Part shown: in pieces, positions 13,703-21,636 of the stretch | Layout: each line of letters opens with the position of its first letter | Position numbering within the stretch: the stretch's first letter is position 1 | Origin: Actinomycetes bacterium | Lineage (GTDB): Bacteria > Actinomycetota > Actinomycetes > Actinomycetales > Cellulomonadaceae | Length of the DNA stretch: 27,385 nucleotides | Assembly (NCBI GenBank): GCA_021793115.1 | Contig: JAJYTJ010000036.1 | Coordinates: 1-27,385 of the forward strand | Reading direction: 5' to 3' | The notes under the pieces: generated by a model | What the model was told of the DNA's origin: nothing | Seen by the model: the letters and a program-made list of their open reading frames with translations, nothing else | Database searches by the model: none | Program-made: the position numbers and the translations under genes

Positions 13703-14818
13703 GTCGGCCGACGTCGCAGGGAACGCCACGCAGGCCGTCGGGTCGATGGCCACCAGGCAGTCCCGGCCGCGGGCCCACCCGGCGGTGTCGAAGACCGCGG
13801 TGAGCACGCCGTGCGCCGTGCGCACCACGTGCTCGTAGCCGCGGCCGCGGTAGGCCGTGTCGGTGATGCGTCCCGCGAGGAGCCCGTCGGGCGCGCCGCC
13901 GGGGTGCGCGGCGGGGTCGACGAGGCGCGGCGCGGACGGCCGGATCGCGAGCTGCACCTCATGGCCGGGCCGCAGCGCGTGGTGCGCGCCGGCCGCCATG
14001 CGGTGGTCACCCACGCGCACCACCGCGGTGTGGCGGTCCAGCCGGTCGGCCACGACGCCGTGAAACGTCCCGGACAGCCCGGTGAACCGCGCGACGAGCG
14101 GGGACGCCGGGCGCGCGTACACCTCCTCCGGCGTGCCGAGCTGTGCCAGCCGGCCCGCGTCGAGCACGCCGACGACGTCGGCGAGCGCGAACGCCTCGCT
14201 CTGGTCGTGCGTGATGTACACCGCGGTCGCGCCCGTGTCCCGCGTGATGGTGGAGATCTCCACCCGCAGCTGCTCGCGCAGGTGCGCGTCCAGGTTCGAC
14301 AACGGCTCGTCGAACAGCAGCAGCGGCGGCCGGGCGATGATCGCGCGCGCCAGCGCCACACGCTGCTGCTGGCCCCCGGACAGCTCCTGGGGGTAGGCGT
14401 CCGCCTTCTCGAGCATGCTCACGCGCTCGAGCGTCTCCAGCGCCCGGCGCCGCTGCACGCGGCCGTCGAGGCGCTCGCGGCGCAGCGCGTACCCGACGTT
14501 CTCCGCGACCGTCATGTGCGGCCACAGCGCGTAGTCCTGGAACACCATCGCGAGCCCGCGCCGCTCGGGCGGCACGTGCGTGCGCGGCCCGGCGACCACG
14601 TGCGGGCCGAACGCGACGGAGCCGGCGTCGAAGCGCTCGATCCCGGCGAGCCCGCGCAGCAGCGTCGTCTTGCCCGAACCCGACGGGCCGAGCAGCACGA
14701 GGAACCGGCCGGGCTCGAGGTCGAGACTGACGCCGGCCAGCGCGCGGGTGTCCCCGAAGCGCTTCTCGACGCCCTGGACGGCGAGCCGGTGCCCGGCCGC
14801 GGGTGCGGTGCCGCTCAT
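13700..14818 (-). CDS. ABC transporter ATP-binding protein (Fbp/Phn type)
   Basis: The 372-aa ATPase has Walker A GPSGSGKTT (residues 44-52), Q-loop Q94 in FQDYALWPHMT, signature LSGGQ (146-150), Walker B LLLFDEP with catalytic E171, and the switch H204 in ITHDQSEA. After about residue 240 a TOBE-type domain follows, as in FbpC, PotA and PhnT. It powers import by the fused permease encoded directly upstream: the ATG at 14818 overlaps the permease stop by 4 nt (ATGA), which implies translational coupling. Ferric iron, 2-aminoethylphosphonate or a similar small anion or metal complex is the likely class of substrate. Confidence 0.95.
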   Translation of the reverse strand: MSGTAPAAGHRLAVQGVEKRFGDTRALAGVSLDLEPGRFLVLLGPSGSGKTTLLRGLAGIERFDAGSVAFGPHVVAGPRTHVPPERRGLAMVFQDYALWPHMTVAENVGYALRRERLDGRVQRRRALETLERVSMLEKADAYPQELSGGQQQRVALARAIIARPPLLLFDEPLSNLDAHLREQLRVEISTITRDTGATAVYITHDQSEAFALADVVGVLDAGRLAQLGTPEEVYARPASPLVARFTGLSGTFHGVVADRLDRHTAVVRVGDHRMAAGAHHALRPGHEVQLAIRPSAPRLVDPAAHPGGAPDGLLAGRITDTAYRGRGYEHVVRTAHGVLTAVFDTAGWARGRDCLVAIDPTACVAFPATSAD

Positions 14819-16605
14819 CTGGTCCTCCCGATCACGCGCCAGCCCCGCGGCGCCAGCAGCCGGAACGCGGCGAACGCGAGCGCGACCACCGCGAGCGCGA
14901 CGAGCACCGCGATGACCTCCAGCGCGGTGCCGCCGCCGAAGTCGTACTTGCCGAGCGCGGTCTCGATCCCCACGGCGACCGGCTGGCGCCCCGGCGGCGA
15001 CAGCAGCTGCGACACGGGCAGCTCGAGCAGGACCGCGGCGAACGTCAGCAGCCAGGCCGTGAGCAGCGGGCGCGCCACCACGGGCAGCACCACGCCGAAC
15101 CAGGCCCGGACGGCGCCGCGGCCGTGGACCCGGGACGCCTCGAGCAGCGAGTCCTGGACCTGGCTCATGGTGCCCGCCAGCACGCGCGTGGTCGACGGCA
15201 GCGCCGTGGCCAGGTAGGCGAGCAGCAGCAGCGCGGTGGTGCCGTAGAGGTGCAGGTGCAGCACGGTCCAGAACGGGAGGTTGTAGGCGAAGATGTAGCC
15301 CGCCGCGAAGACGATGCCCGGCAGCGCCACCGCCGCGAGCAGCACGAGGTCGAGCGCGCGGCCCGTGGCCGTGTGACGACGCGCCGCCAGCAGCCGGGCG
15401 CACACCGCGGCCAGCGCCGTGGCGGCGCTCGCCGTCACGGCGGCCAGCCACGCCGAGAACACCAGCGGGTGCGCCAGGTCGGGGTTGGCCAGCACGCGCT
15501 GGTAGTTCGACAGGTCCCACCGGTGGCTGCCCGCGAGCGACCCGAGGCCGTCGATGAGCGACGCGGACACGGCGCCCAGCGTGGGCACGCCCAGCGCGAC
15601 GACGACCAGGACGACGGCGGCCGCGGTCGCCACGGTGGCCCGCACCGGGCCCAGGTGCTCGCGCACCACGGGCCGGCTGCGGCCGCCGAGCACCCGGAAG
15701 CTGCGCCCGCGCAGCGCGCGGTGCTGCGCGACGAGGGCCACCACCACGAGCAGGAGCAGGAACCAGCTGATCGCCGCGGCGACGGGGAACTGCACGGGGA
15801 ACGAGTCCACCGCCACGTACAGCGAGTAGGTGGCGACGAGCACGTGCGAGTCGTTCGCGAGCGTGGACGCGACCCCGAAGTCGCTCACCGACTCCGCGAA
15901 GACGATGGCAAGGGCCGCCCAGACGCCCGGCGCCAGCAGCGTCACCACCATGCGGAGCGCCGCGGCGCGGCCCTCGCCGTGCACGCGGACGGCGTCCTCG
16001 AACTCGCGGCCCAGCCCGCGCAGCGCATTGCCGATCGCGAGGTAGGCGAACGGGATGCCCTTGACGGTGAGCACGACGACGATGCCGACCGGCCCGTACA
16101 TCACCGACCGCAGGCCCGGGGCGGGCAGCCCCAGCAGGTCGAGCACGCCGTTCGGCTCGAGCAGCCGCTCCCACCCGAGCGCGATGAGGTACGACGGCGT
16201 GAGCAGCAGCGCGAACATGACGCCCGTGAGGGCGCGGCGGCCCACCAGGTCGGTGCGCTGCACGGCCCAGGCGACCCCGAACCCGATCGCAGCCGCGAGC
16301 ACGGCCGTCACCGCACCCATGGCGGCCGAGTCCGCGAACGCGACCAGCAGCTGCGGGGTCAGGGCGGCCCGGAAGGGCTCGAGCGTGAGCCACTGCGGGC
16401 CCTGCGCGAGCAGCGCCGGGCTCACCGCCACCGCGAGGAACAGGGCGATCGGCACCACGAGGATGGCGACGATGAGCACCCAGAACGCGAGGAACCAGCC
16501 GCCGCGCCCCGGCCGGCGGCGCGCCCGCACCCCGGTCACCTCCGGCACGGCGGCGGTGCGGCGCCCGATCCCCTCGAGCGCCGCACCGGTGGTGGCGACC
16601 GCCAT
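14815..16605 (-). CDS. ABC transporter permease, fused double unit (FbpB-like)
   Basis: The 596-aa protein has about 12 transmembrane helices in two homologous halves. Each half has an EAA loop for contact with the ATPase: EFEDAVRVHGEGRAAALR in the first and SLLEASRVHGRGAVRAWF in the second. Fusion of both permease halves is typical of FbpB-type iron(III) and PhnU/V-related importers. The N-terminus is cytoplasmic and basic (RARRRPGRGG) before the first helix. The ATG at 16605 shares one base with the stop of the binding-protein gene (TGATG), and the stop overlaps the ATPase start. The three genes are therefore one operon. Confidence 0.95.
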   Translation of the reverse strand: MAVATTGAALEGIGRRTAAVPEVTGVRARRRPGRGGWFLAFWVLIVAILVVPIALFLAVAVSPALLAQGPQWLTLEPFRAALTPQLLVAFADSAAMGAVTAVLAAAIGFGVAWAVQRTDLVGRRALTGVMFALLLTPSYLIALGWERLLEPNGVLDLLGLPAPGLRSVMYGPVGIVVVLTVKGIPFAYLAIGNALRGLGREFEDAVRVHGEGRAAALRMVVTLLAPGVWAALAIVFAESVSDFGVASTLANDSHVLVATYSLYVAVDSFPVQFPVAAAISWFLLLLVVVALVAQHRALRGRSFRVLGGRSRPVVREHLGPVRATVATAAAVVLVVVALGVPTLGAVSASLIDGLGSLAGSHRWDLSNYQRVLANPDLAHPLVFSAWLAAVTASAATALAAVCARLLAARRHTATGRALDLVLLAAVALPGIVFAAGYIFAYNLPFWTVLHLHLYGTTALLLLAYLATALPSTTRVLAGTMSQVQDSLLEASRVHGRGAVRAWFGVVLPVVARPLLTAWLLTFAAVLLELPVSQLLSPPGRQPVAVGIETALGKYDFGGGTALEVIAVLVALAVVALAFAAFRLLAPRGWRVIGRTR

Positions 16606-17705
16606 CACTTGATGGTCGAGTCGAACCAGGTGTTGACCTGGCCCTCGAGCGGACCCCAGTAGCGCGGGTCGAGCGCCTGGTAGTCCGCCGGGAAGGCGGG
16701 CAGCTGCGGCAGCGCGGTGACGCCGGAGACGATCGGCCAGAACAGCGAGTCGCCCGACGGGTCGCCGGTCTGCATCACGTGCTGCCCCTCGGGCGACAGG
16801 ACGTAGTCGACGAACTGCTTCGCCTCGGCCTGCACGGCCGGCGGGGCGCCCTTGTCGATGGCGATCGCACCGGGCAGCAGGGTGGCCTTGGGCAGGTAGG
16901 CGATCGCCGGCTTGAACGCCGCGGTGGGCTTGACCTTGAGGACCTCGCCCGTGGCCGCGGAGCTCTGGATGAGGCCGTAGTCGATCTGCCCGTTCTCCAG
17001 CGCGTGCAGCGTGTCGTCGTTCGTCGGGAACACGTGCAGCCCGTTGGCCTTGAGCTTGGTGAGGTAGCCCTCGCCGGCTTGAACGCCGCCCTGCTCGCCG
17101 CCGAGCTGGTTCATGAGGCCCGCGATGAAGGGGTAGGTGGGCCCCGACTGCGACGGGTCGTTCATGCCGACCTTGCCGCGGTAGGGGGCGGTCAGCAGGT
17201 CGTCGTAGCTCGTCGGCACGGCGCCGACCGCGGCGGCGTTGTAGATGAGCGCCGCCATGACCGTGGTGCCAGTGGGCGTGTAGCCCTGGTCCGCGGGCTG
17301 CAGCGCCGTGCCGGCGGCGGTCAGCGAGGCCGACGAGCGGTACGGCAGCAGCAGGCCCTGCTGGTCGAGCGACGCGAAGGCCGTGTCGCCGTCCGCCCAG
17401 AACAGGGACCACTGCGGGTTGTTCCTCTCGGCCGCGATCTTCGTCAGCAGCGGCCCGGTGCTGTCGTCGTCCACCGTGACCGGGATGCCGGTCTTCGCGG
17501 TGAACGCCTTCGCCACGGCGGTGTCGTAGCCCTCCGCCGCGTACAGCGTGAGGGGCTGCACGCCGGCGGGTGCGCCCGCCGAGGCGGCCGGGGCGGCTGA
17601 GGTGGCCGACGCGGCGGAGACGGTGCCGGTCGACGAGCAGGCGGCGAGCGCGCCGACCGCGACGAGCGCACCTGTCACCGCGGCGAGGCGGGGGAACTTC
17701 GGCAT
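16605..17705 (-). CDS. ABC transporter solute-binding lipoprotein (Fbp/Phn type)
   Basis: The 366-aa protein has a lipoprotein signal (basic start MPKFPR, hydrophobic core, lipobox LAAC) and a Thr/Ser/Ala linker that tethers it to the outer face of the membrane. The mature part begins LTLYAAEGYDTAVAKAFTAKTGIPV, the usual opening of class II binding proteins of the iron/2-aminoethylphosphonate group. It continues with a PLLTKIAAERNNPQ segment and a LPKATLLPGAIAI hinge region. The adjacent Tyr-Tyr pair that binds iron in FbpA is not seen, so ferric iron is not proven. The ATG at 17705 has AAGGGAT 7 nt upstream. A TAAC-N4-GTTA dyad lies 38 nt before the start. Confidence 0.93.
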   Translation of the reverse strand: MPKFPRLAAVTGALVAVGALAACSSTGTVSAASATSAAPAASAGAPAGVQPLTLYAAEGYDTAVAKAFTAKTGIPVTVDDDSTGPLLTKIAAERNNPQWSLFWADGDTAFASLDQQGLLLPYRSSASLTAAGTALQPADQGYTPTGTTVMAALIYNAAAVGAVPTSYDDLLTAPYRGKVGMNDPSQSGPTYPFIAGLMNQLGGEQGGVQAGEGYLTKLKANGLHVFPTNDDTLHALENGQIDYGLIQSSAATGEVLKVKPTAAFKPAIAYLPKATLLPGAIAIDKGAPPAVQAEAKQFVDYVLSPEGQHVMQTGDPSGDSLFWPIVSGVTALPQLPAFPADYQALDPRYWGPLEGQVNTWFDSTIK

Positions 17706-17743
17706 GCGGACATCCCTTCGGAACGTGCGTTGTCCGGCCCGAA

Positions 17744-17755
17744 TAACGGCCGTTA
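17744..17755. promoter_or_regulatory. TAAC-N4-GTTA palindrome upstream of the ABC operon
   Basis: TAACGGCCGTTA is a perfect 12-bp palindrome 38 nt before the binding-protein start. The same half-sites recur before the COG4280-like gene (13691-13702). A related dyad, GCCGTT-G-AACGGC, lies further upstream at 17793-17805. Confidence 0.65.
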
Positions 17756-17792
17756 CGCACGCTACGAAACGATGCTGGCCCTGCGATGGCTC

Positions 17793-17805
17793 GCCGTTGA
17801 ACGGC
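17793..17805. promoter_or_regulatory. Second dyad upstream of the ABC operon
   Basis: GCCGTT and AACGGC are perfect inverted 6-mers around a single central G. They contain the same AACGGC core as the palindrome at 17744 but in everted order, so the two could bind the same factor. Confidence 0.45.
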
Positions 17806-17835
17806 AGGTGAATGGTGGACCGCGCCCGGGAACGC

Positions 17836-17868
17836 CGAAGCGCCCCGGGAGCGGTCCGGGGCGCTTCG
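17836..17868 (-). terminator. Strong hairpin terminator of the double ABC-2 operon
   Basis: CGAAGCGCCCCGG (17836-17848) pairs perfectly with CCGGGGCGCTTCG (17856-17868) around a 7-nt loop. It lies 40 nt after the stop of the last gene of the operon running leftward from 21516 and before the promoter of the binding-protein operon, so it separates the two units. Confidence 0.8.
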
Positions 17869-17881
17869 TCCGACGATGCCG

Positions 17882-17915
17882 GGCGGCGGGTCGCTACTCG
17901 GCGGGTCGCTACTCG
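17882..17915. repeat. 15-bp tandem duplication around the ABC-2 permease stop codon
   Basis: GGCGGGTCGCTACTC occurs twice in tandem and is followed by a partial third copy. The inner copy holds the stop codon (17909-17911) and the outer copy an identical downstream stop in the same frame. Confidence 0.8.
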
Positions 17916-18640
17916 GCGGCCGCCAGCCGCAGCGTCTTGAGCTTGCCGATCGCGAGCCAGCCCGCGCCGAGCGTGACGACGACGAGCAGCGTGACGCCGA
18001 CCGACATCGACACGGCCGACGTGACGCCCCAGCTCGCGGCGTCCGCTGCGCTGAGCAGGTGCTCGGCGGGGGCCAGCGCCCACTGCCGCACCGAGACGTC
18101 CTTGACGCCGGGCACGTAGCCGCCCAGCACGCCCTCCCACAGCAGCGCGTAGAGCAGGCCGACGATCACGGCGTTGCGGCTCAGCACGGACAGCGCCACG
18201 AAGATCGTCGTGTAGGCGATGCCCGCCAGCAGCGCCGCGAGCCCGTACGCCGCGGTGAGCTTGAACCCCTCGTCGCCGGCGATCGCCGCCCCGGCCGCGA
18301 TGGGCAGCACGGCGAACACCACGGTCGTGGCGAGCGCCACCGTGAGCTTGGCGAGCAGGATGCTGCGCCGCGGCACGGGCTTGTTGAGCAGGTAGACGAT
18401 CGAGCCGTCGTCGATCTCGGGGCCGATGACGCCCGTGCCGATGAGCAGGCACATGAGCGGCAGCAGCGTGCCCATGGCGAAGTTGCCGGTGAGGCTCGCC
18501 GAGGCGCTGAGCGCGGCGTGCGAGCCCCAGCGCGTGAGCGCGGCCAGGCCGAGCAGCAGCGCCGGGAGGATGACGAGCAGCAGGGACCGGCGGCGGCCGA
18601 GCAGGCCGCGCACCGTCAGCTGCATGACGACGGGGTTCAT
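17909..18640 (-). CDS. ABC-2 type transporter permease
   Basis: The 243-aa protein has six hydrophobic segments and the ABC-2 layout: an N-terminal cytoplasmic stretch (TVRGLLGRRRS), a first helix, then IGPEIDDGSIVYLLNKPVPRRSILLAK, the typical coupling region with E-x-x-x-G. It is likely half of an exporter with the ATPase encoded upstream, whose stop overlaps this ATG by 4 nt. The substrate is unknown; related systems export antibiotics, peptides or lipids. The 3' end carries a duplicated 15-bp segment including the stop. Confidence 0.92.
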   Translation of the reverse strand: MNPVVMQLTVRGLLGRRRSLLLVILPALLLGLAALTRWGSHAALSASASLTGNFAMGTLLPLMCLLIGTGVIGPEIDDGSIVYLLNKPVPRRSILLAKLTVALATTVVFAVLPIAAGAAIAGDEGFKLTAAYGLAALLAGIAYTTIFVALSVLSRNAVIVGLLYALLWEGVLGGYVPGVKDVSVRQWALAPAEHLLSAADAASWGVTSAVSMSVGVTLLVVVTLGAGWLAIGKLKTLRLAAAE

Positions 18641-19548
18641 CGGGCCACCAGGTAGGCGAAGACGGATTCCAGGGACTCGTCGGCGGGCGAGACGTCCAGC
18701 AGCCGCACGCCCGCGTCACGGGCCAGGCGCGGCAGCGCGCGGACGAAGCGCCCGAAGTCCGACGTCTGCACCGCGAGGGTGCCGTTGGTCAGCGTGACGC
18801 CGTCGGCCGCGCCCTCCGCGACGAGCGCCGCGCCGAGCCGGCGGTCGTCGCTCGAGGCGATCGTGTACTGGTGCGGGCGCTCCGTCATGAGCCGCCGGAT
18901 GCGCCGGTAGTCGCCCGAGGCGGCGTGCCGCCCCGCCACGAGCACCTCGATGTGGTCGGCGATCTGCTCGACCTCCTCGAGGATGTGGCTGCTGAACAGC
19001 ACCGTGCGGCCCTCGGCCGCGAGCCGCCGCAGCAGGTCCATGAGGTGGAGCCGCTGGCGCGGGTCCATGCCGTTGAACGGCTCGTCGAGCAGCAGCACCG
19101 CCGGGTCGTGCACCAGGGCCGTGGCCATCTTGATGCGCTGCTTCATGCCCTTGGAGTACGTGGCGATCGCGCGGTCGCTCGGCTCCACCATGTCGACCTG
19201 CTCGAGCGCCCGGCGGGCCGCGGCCCCCGGGTCGTCCAGGCCGTGCAGCCGCGCGTTGGCCAGGAGGAACTGTGCGCCGGTCACCATGTCGTACATGGCC
19301 TCGGCCTCCGGCACGAGCCCGACCTGGCGGTAGATCTCCGGGTTCTTCCACACGTGGCCGCCGTCGAGCGCGACCGTGCCGGCCGACGGGGCGAGGAAGC
19401 CACCCATCATGGAGATGAGTGTCGACTTGCCGGCGCCGTTCGGGCCGAGCAGGCCCGTGATGCCAGGGCCGATGGTCATCGTCACGTCGTTGACCGCGAC
19501 GACGTTCCCGTACCAGCGGGACACCTTGTCCAGGACGATGGCGCTCAT
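18637..19548 (-). CDS. ABC transporter ATP-binding protein (exporter type)
   Basis: The 303-aa ATPase has Walker A GPNGAGKST, a divergent signature YSKGMKQRIKMA, Walker B VLLLDEPFNGMDP and switch His in SSHILEEVE. After the nucleotide domain (about residue 220) is a C-terminal domain of about 80 aa, as in CcmA/DrrA-type exporters. It pairs with the permease at 17909-18640 (ATGA overlap). No good ribosome site precedes its ATG at 19548. Instead a 19-codon ORF from 19604 ends on this start codon with an ATGA overlap and may couple translation. It is a diverged paralogue of the ATPase at 20524-21516. Confidence 0.94.
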   Translation of the reverse strand: MSAIVLDKVSRWYGNVVAVNDVTMTIGPGITGLLGPNGAGKSTLISMMGGFLAPSAGTVALDGGHVWKNPEIYRQVGLVPEAEAMYDMVTGAQFLLANARLHGLDDPGAAARRALEQVDMVEPSDRAIATYSKGMKQRIKMATALVHDPAVLLLDEPFNGMDPRQRLHLMDLLRRLAAEGRTVLFSSHILEEVEQIADHIEVLVAGRHAASGDYRRIRRLMTERPHQYTIASSDDRRLGAALVAEGAADGVTLTNGTLAVQTSDFGRFVRALPRLARDAGVRLLDVSPADESLESVFAYLVAR

Positions 19549-19604
19549 TCCGGGGCCCCCGCGATGTCGTGAGCGAAGCGGACGGTGTCGTGGGGTGGGA
19601 TCAC
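19545..19604 (-). CDS. Possible 19-codon linking ORF between the two ABC modules
   Basis: A GTG at 19604 overlaps the permease stop (GTGA), and the frame runs 19 codons to a TGA that overlaps the next ATPase start (ATGA). A GGAAGG site lies about 10 nt upstream inside the permease gene. The peptide, VIPPHDTVRFAHDIAGAPE, matches nothing I know. It could be a coupling minigene or chance. Confidence 0.3.
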   Translation of the reverse strand: MIPPHDTVRFAHDIAGAPE

Positions 19605-20527
19605 AGCCGGCCCGCCTTCCGGTAGCGACGCAGCAGGAGCGCACCGGCCCCGGCCACGAGGACGACGTAGGCCAGCGCGTACACCGCGACCTCGCCGCCG
19701 GTGGTGGGCGCGAACTCCGCGATCGCGGGCTCGACGCCCAGCAGCTTCGCGGCCAGGCCGTCCACCAGGCGGTTCGGGTCGAGCACGCCGGCCAGCACCG
19801 CCCAGGTGTGCGACCCCTGGGTCTGGGCGATGCCCGACAGCGCCAGGGAGATCCCGCTGACGACGAGCAGCGTGGTGATGATGGCCGCCACCCCGAGGCC
19901 GCGCCGCGGCGTGAACGCCGCGATGACCAGGCCGATCGTGGCCAGCAGCACCGCCAGCAGCACCGACGCGAGCAGGCCGCCGAGCCACCCTGCGATCTGG
20001 TCGCCGACCGGCATCTTGGCGAGCAGCGCGCCGATCAGCAGCAGCGTCTGCGGCCCCGCAGTGACGAGGAACACCGCGATCGCCACGCCGCCGTACCGGG
20101 CCCACACGTAGTCGGTGCGGATCATCGGCCGCGACAGGTACAGCGGCATCACGCCGTAGCGCAGGTCGCGCGACACCGCGTACGGCGCGGCGCCGGCGAC
20201 GAACAGCGCGATCGGCAGCTGCAGCTGCGTGAGGTACTGGGTGTAGGAGATCGGCAGCTTCGACGCGCCCGTGAGCACCGCGACGAGCGCCACGACGAGC
20301 GGCGGCGCCAGCAGGATCCCGACGAGGATCCACGGCATCACCTTGGCGCGCGCCGGGCGGCCGAGGCCGAAGACGCCGCGCAGCGTGTCGACGAGCAGCG
20401 AGCGGACCACCCAGCCGCGCCCGAACCGCTCGCCGTCGTAGTGGCGGAACCCGATGTCGTGGATGACGTCGGCGGCAGGCTGGGCCGGCTGCGCGGGGAC
20501 CGCCGGCACGATCGGCTGGCTGCTCAT
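19601..20527 (-). CDS. ABC transporter permease (ABC-2-like)
   Basis: The 308-aa membrane protein has about six helices and a longer cytoplasmic N-terminus (about 60 aa with HYDGERFGRGW) before the first. The segment YAVSRDLRYGVMPLYLSRPMIRTDYVWAR is the equivalent of the ABC-2 coupling loop. It is the membrane partner of the ATPase at 20524-21516, whose stop overlaps this ATG by 4 nt (ATGA). It differs in length and sequence from the second permease, so the operon probably encodes either two exporters or one heteromeric exporter. Confidence 0.9.
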   Translation of the reverse strand: MSSQPIVPAVPAQPAQPAADVIHDIGFRHYDGERFGRGWVVRSLLVDTLRGVFGLGRPARAKVMPWILVGILLAPPLVVALVAVLTGASKLPISYTQYLTQLQLPIALFVAGAAPYAVSRDLRYGVMPLYLSRPMIRTDYVWARYGGVAIAVFLVTAGPQTLLLIGALLAKMPVGDQIAGWLGGLLASVLLAVLLATIGLVIAAFTPRRGLGVAAIITTLLVVSGISLALSGIAQTQGSHTWAVLAGVLDPNRLVDGLAAKLLGVEPAIAEFAPTTGGEVAVYALAYVVLVAGAGALLLRRYRKAGRL

Positions 20528-21516
20528 GCCGCGCCCTCCCGAAACATCTCGGTGAGGTGGTGGCGCCGCCGCTGCATGCGCACCAGCCCCACGCCGAGGT
20601 CGGCCGCCACGGCCGCCACGGCGTCCAGCACGGCCTCGTCGGCCTGCGTGAGCGTGAAGAGGTTGCCGCCGTCGTCGGCCGCGTCCACCGCGGCGCCCAC
20701 GGCGCGCAGGCGGGCGACCACCTCGGGGCCGCGGTCCGTCACCTCGACCACCATGACGCCGGACAGCGCGGTGGCCTCCGCCGTCGACGTCGAGCGCTGC
20801 AGCACGCCGCCCTCGATGACGACGACGTGGTCGGCGATCCGTTCGAGCTCGCCCAGCAGGTGCGACGTGACCAGCACGGAGATGCCGAAGTCGTTGCCCA
20901 CGCGCCGGATGAGGTCCAGCATCTCGTCGCGCCCCGCGGGGTCCAGCCCGTTCGTCGGCTCGTCGAGCAGCACCAGCCGCGGGTCGTGGACCAGCGCCTG
21001 CGCGAGCTTGACCCGCTGCTTCATGCCGGTGGAGTAGCCGCCGATGGGCCGGTACCGCTCCTCGTACAGCCCCACGTGACGCAGCGTGTCCGCGGCGCGC
21101 TCGCGGGCCGCGGCACCCGGCAGCCCGGACATCCGCGCCAGGTGCACGACGAGCTCGGTGGCCGAGACGTCCGGCGGCAGGCAGTCCGACTCCGGCATGT
21201 AGCCGACGATGCGGCGGATCGCCAGGCCCTGCGTCGCGGCGTCCATGCCGAGGATCGTCGCCTCGCCGGAGGTCGGCGGGAGCAGGCCGAGGAGGATCTT
21301 GATGAGGGTGGACTTGCCGGCGCCGTTGGCGCCGACGAGCCCGACGATGCCTGCCGGCATCTCGACGGTGAGGTTGGACAGGGCGGTGACGTGACCGAAG
21401 GTCTTGGTGACCTTCCTGGTCGTGATCGCCGGGCCGGGCGGTGTGGCCGGTGCTGACACGCTCGGCAACGTAGCAGCCGCACCACCTGTCGCACCGGCCA
21501 TCTGCGCAGGTTCCAT
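20524..21516 (-). CDS. ABC transporter ATP-binding protein (exporter type), first gene of operon
   Basis: The product is about 330 aa, with Walker A GANGAGKST (residues 62-70), signature YSTGMKQRVKLAQAL, Walker B LVLLDEPTNGLDP and switch His in VTSHLLGELE. A C-terminal extension of about 90 aa ends in HHLTEMFREGAA, typical of this ATPase group. The ATG at 21516 has an AGGGTGG site close upstream. An internal GTG at 21459 has TACGTT 7 nt before it and could be a leaderless start giving 311 aa. The extra 19 residues are not conserved in type, so the shorter form is realistic. It heads the four-gene operon that ends at 17909. Confidence 0.93.
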   Translation of the reverse strand: MEPAQMAGATGGAAATLPSVSAPATPPGPAITTRKVTKTFGHVTALSNLTVEMPAGIVGLVGANGAGKSTLIKILLGLLPPTSGEATILGMDAATQGLAIRRIVGYMPESDCLPPDVSATELVVHLARMSGLPGAAARERAADTLRHVGLYEERYRPIGGYSTGMKQRVKLAQALVHDPRLVLLDEPTNGLDPAGRDEMLDLIRRVGNDFGISVLVTSHLLGELERIADHVVVIEGGVLQRSTSTAEATALSGVMVVEVTDRGPEVVARLRAVGAAVDAADDGGNLFTLTQADEAVLDAVAAVAADLGVGLVRMQRRRHHLTEMFREGAA

Positions 21517-21636
21517 GGCTGCCACCCTGGCGGACGGCCCGTCGTGGCCGGAATCGGGGGGACCCCTGAGCCGACCCTGAACCGCCCGGTCCCGGCCTCC
21601 GCCCGGGGCAGGACGCGCGCCCGCTACGGTCGAGTG
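21517..21636. promoter_or_regulatory. Divergent promoter region of the ABC operon and the YwiC-like gene
   Basis: These 120 nt separate divergent genes. On the plus strand TACGGT (21625-21630) lies exactly 6 nt before GTG 21637, suggesting a leaderless promoter. No dyad like that at 17744 is seen. Confidence 0.5.

Noticed and set aside
13700..16393. An 897-codon open frame on the minus strand
   Set aside because: It joins the real ABC ATPase to an out-of-frame reading of the permease gene. The upstream part is Arg/Gly/Ala-rich shadow sequence, and the ATPase has its own ATG with a coupled overlap.
17744..17755. IdeR/DtxR iron box
   Set aside because: The 12-bp palindrome lacks the TTAGG half-sites and 19-bp layout of the iron box.
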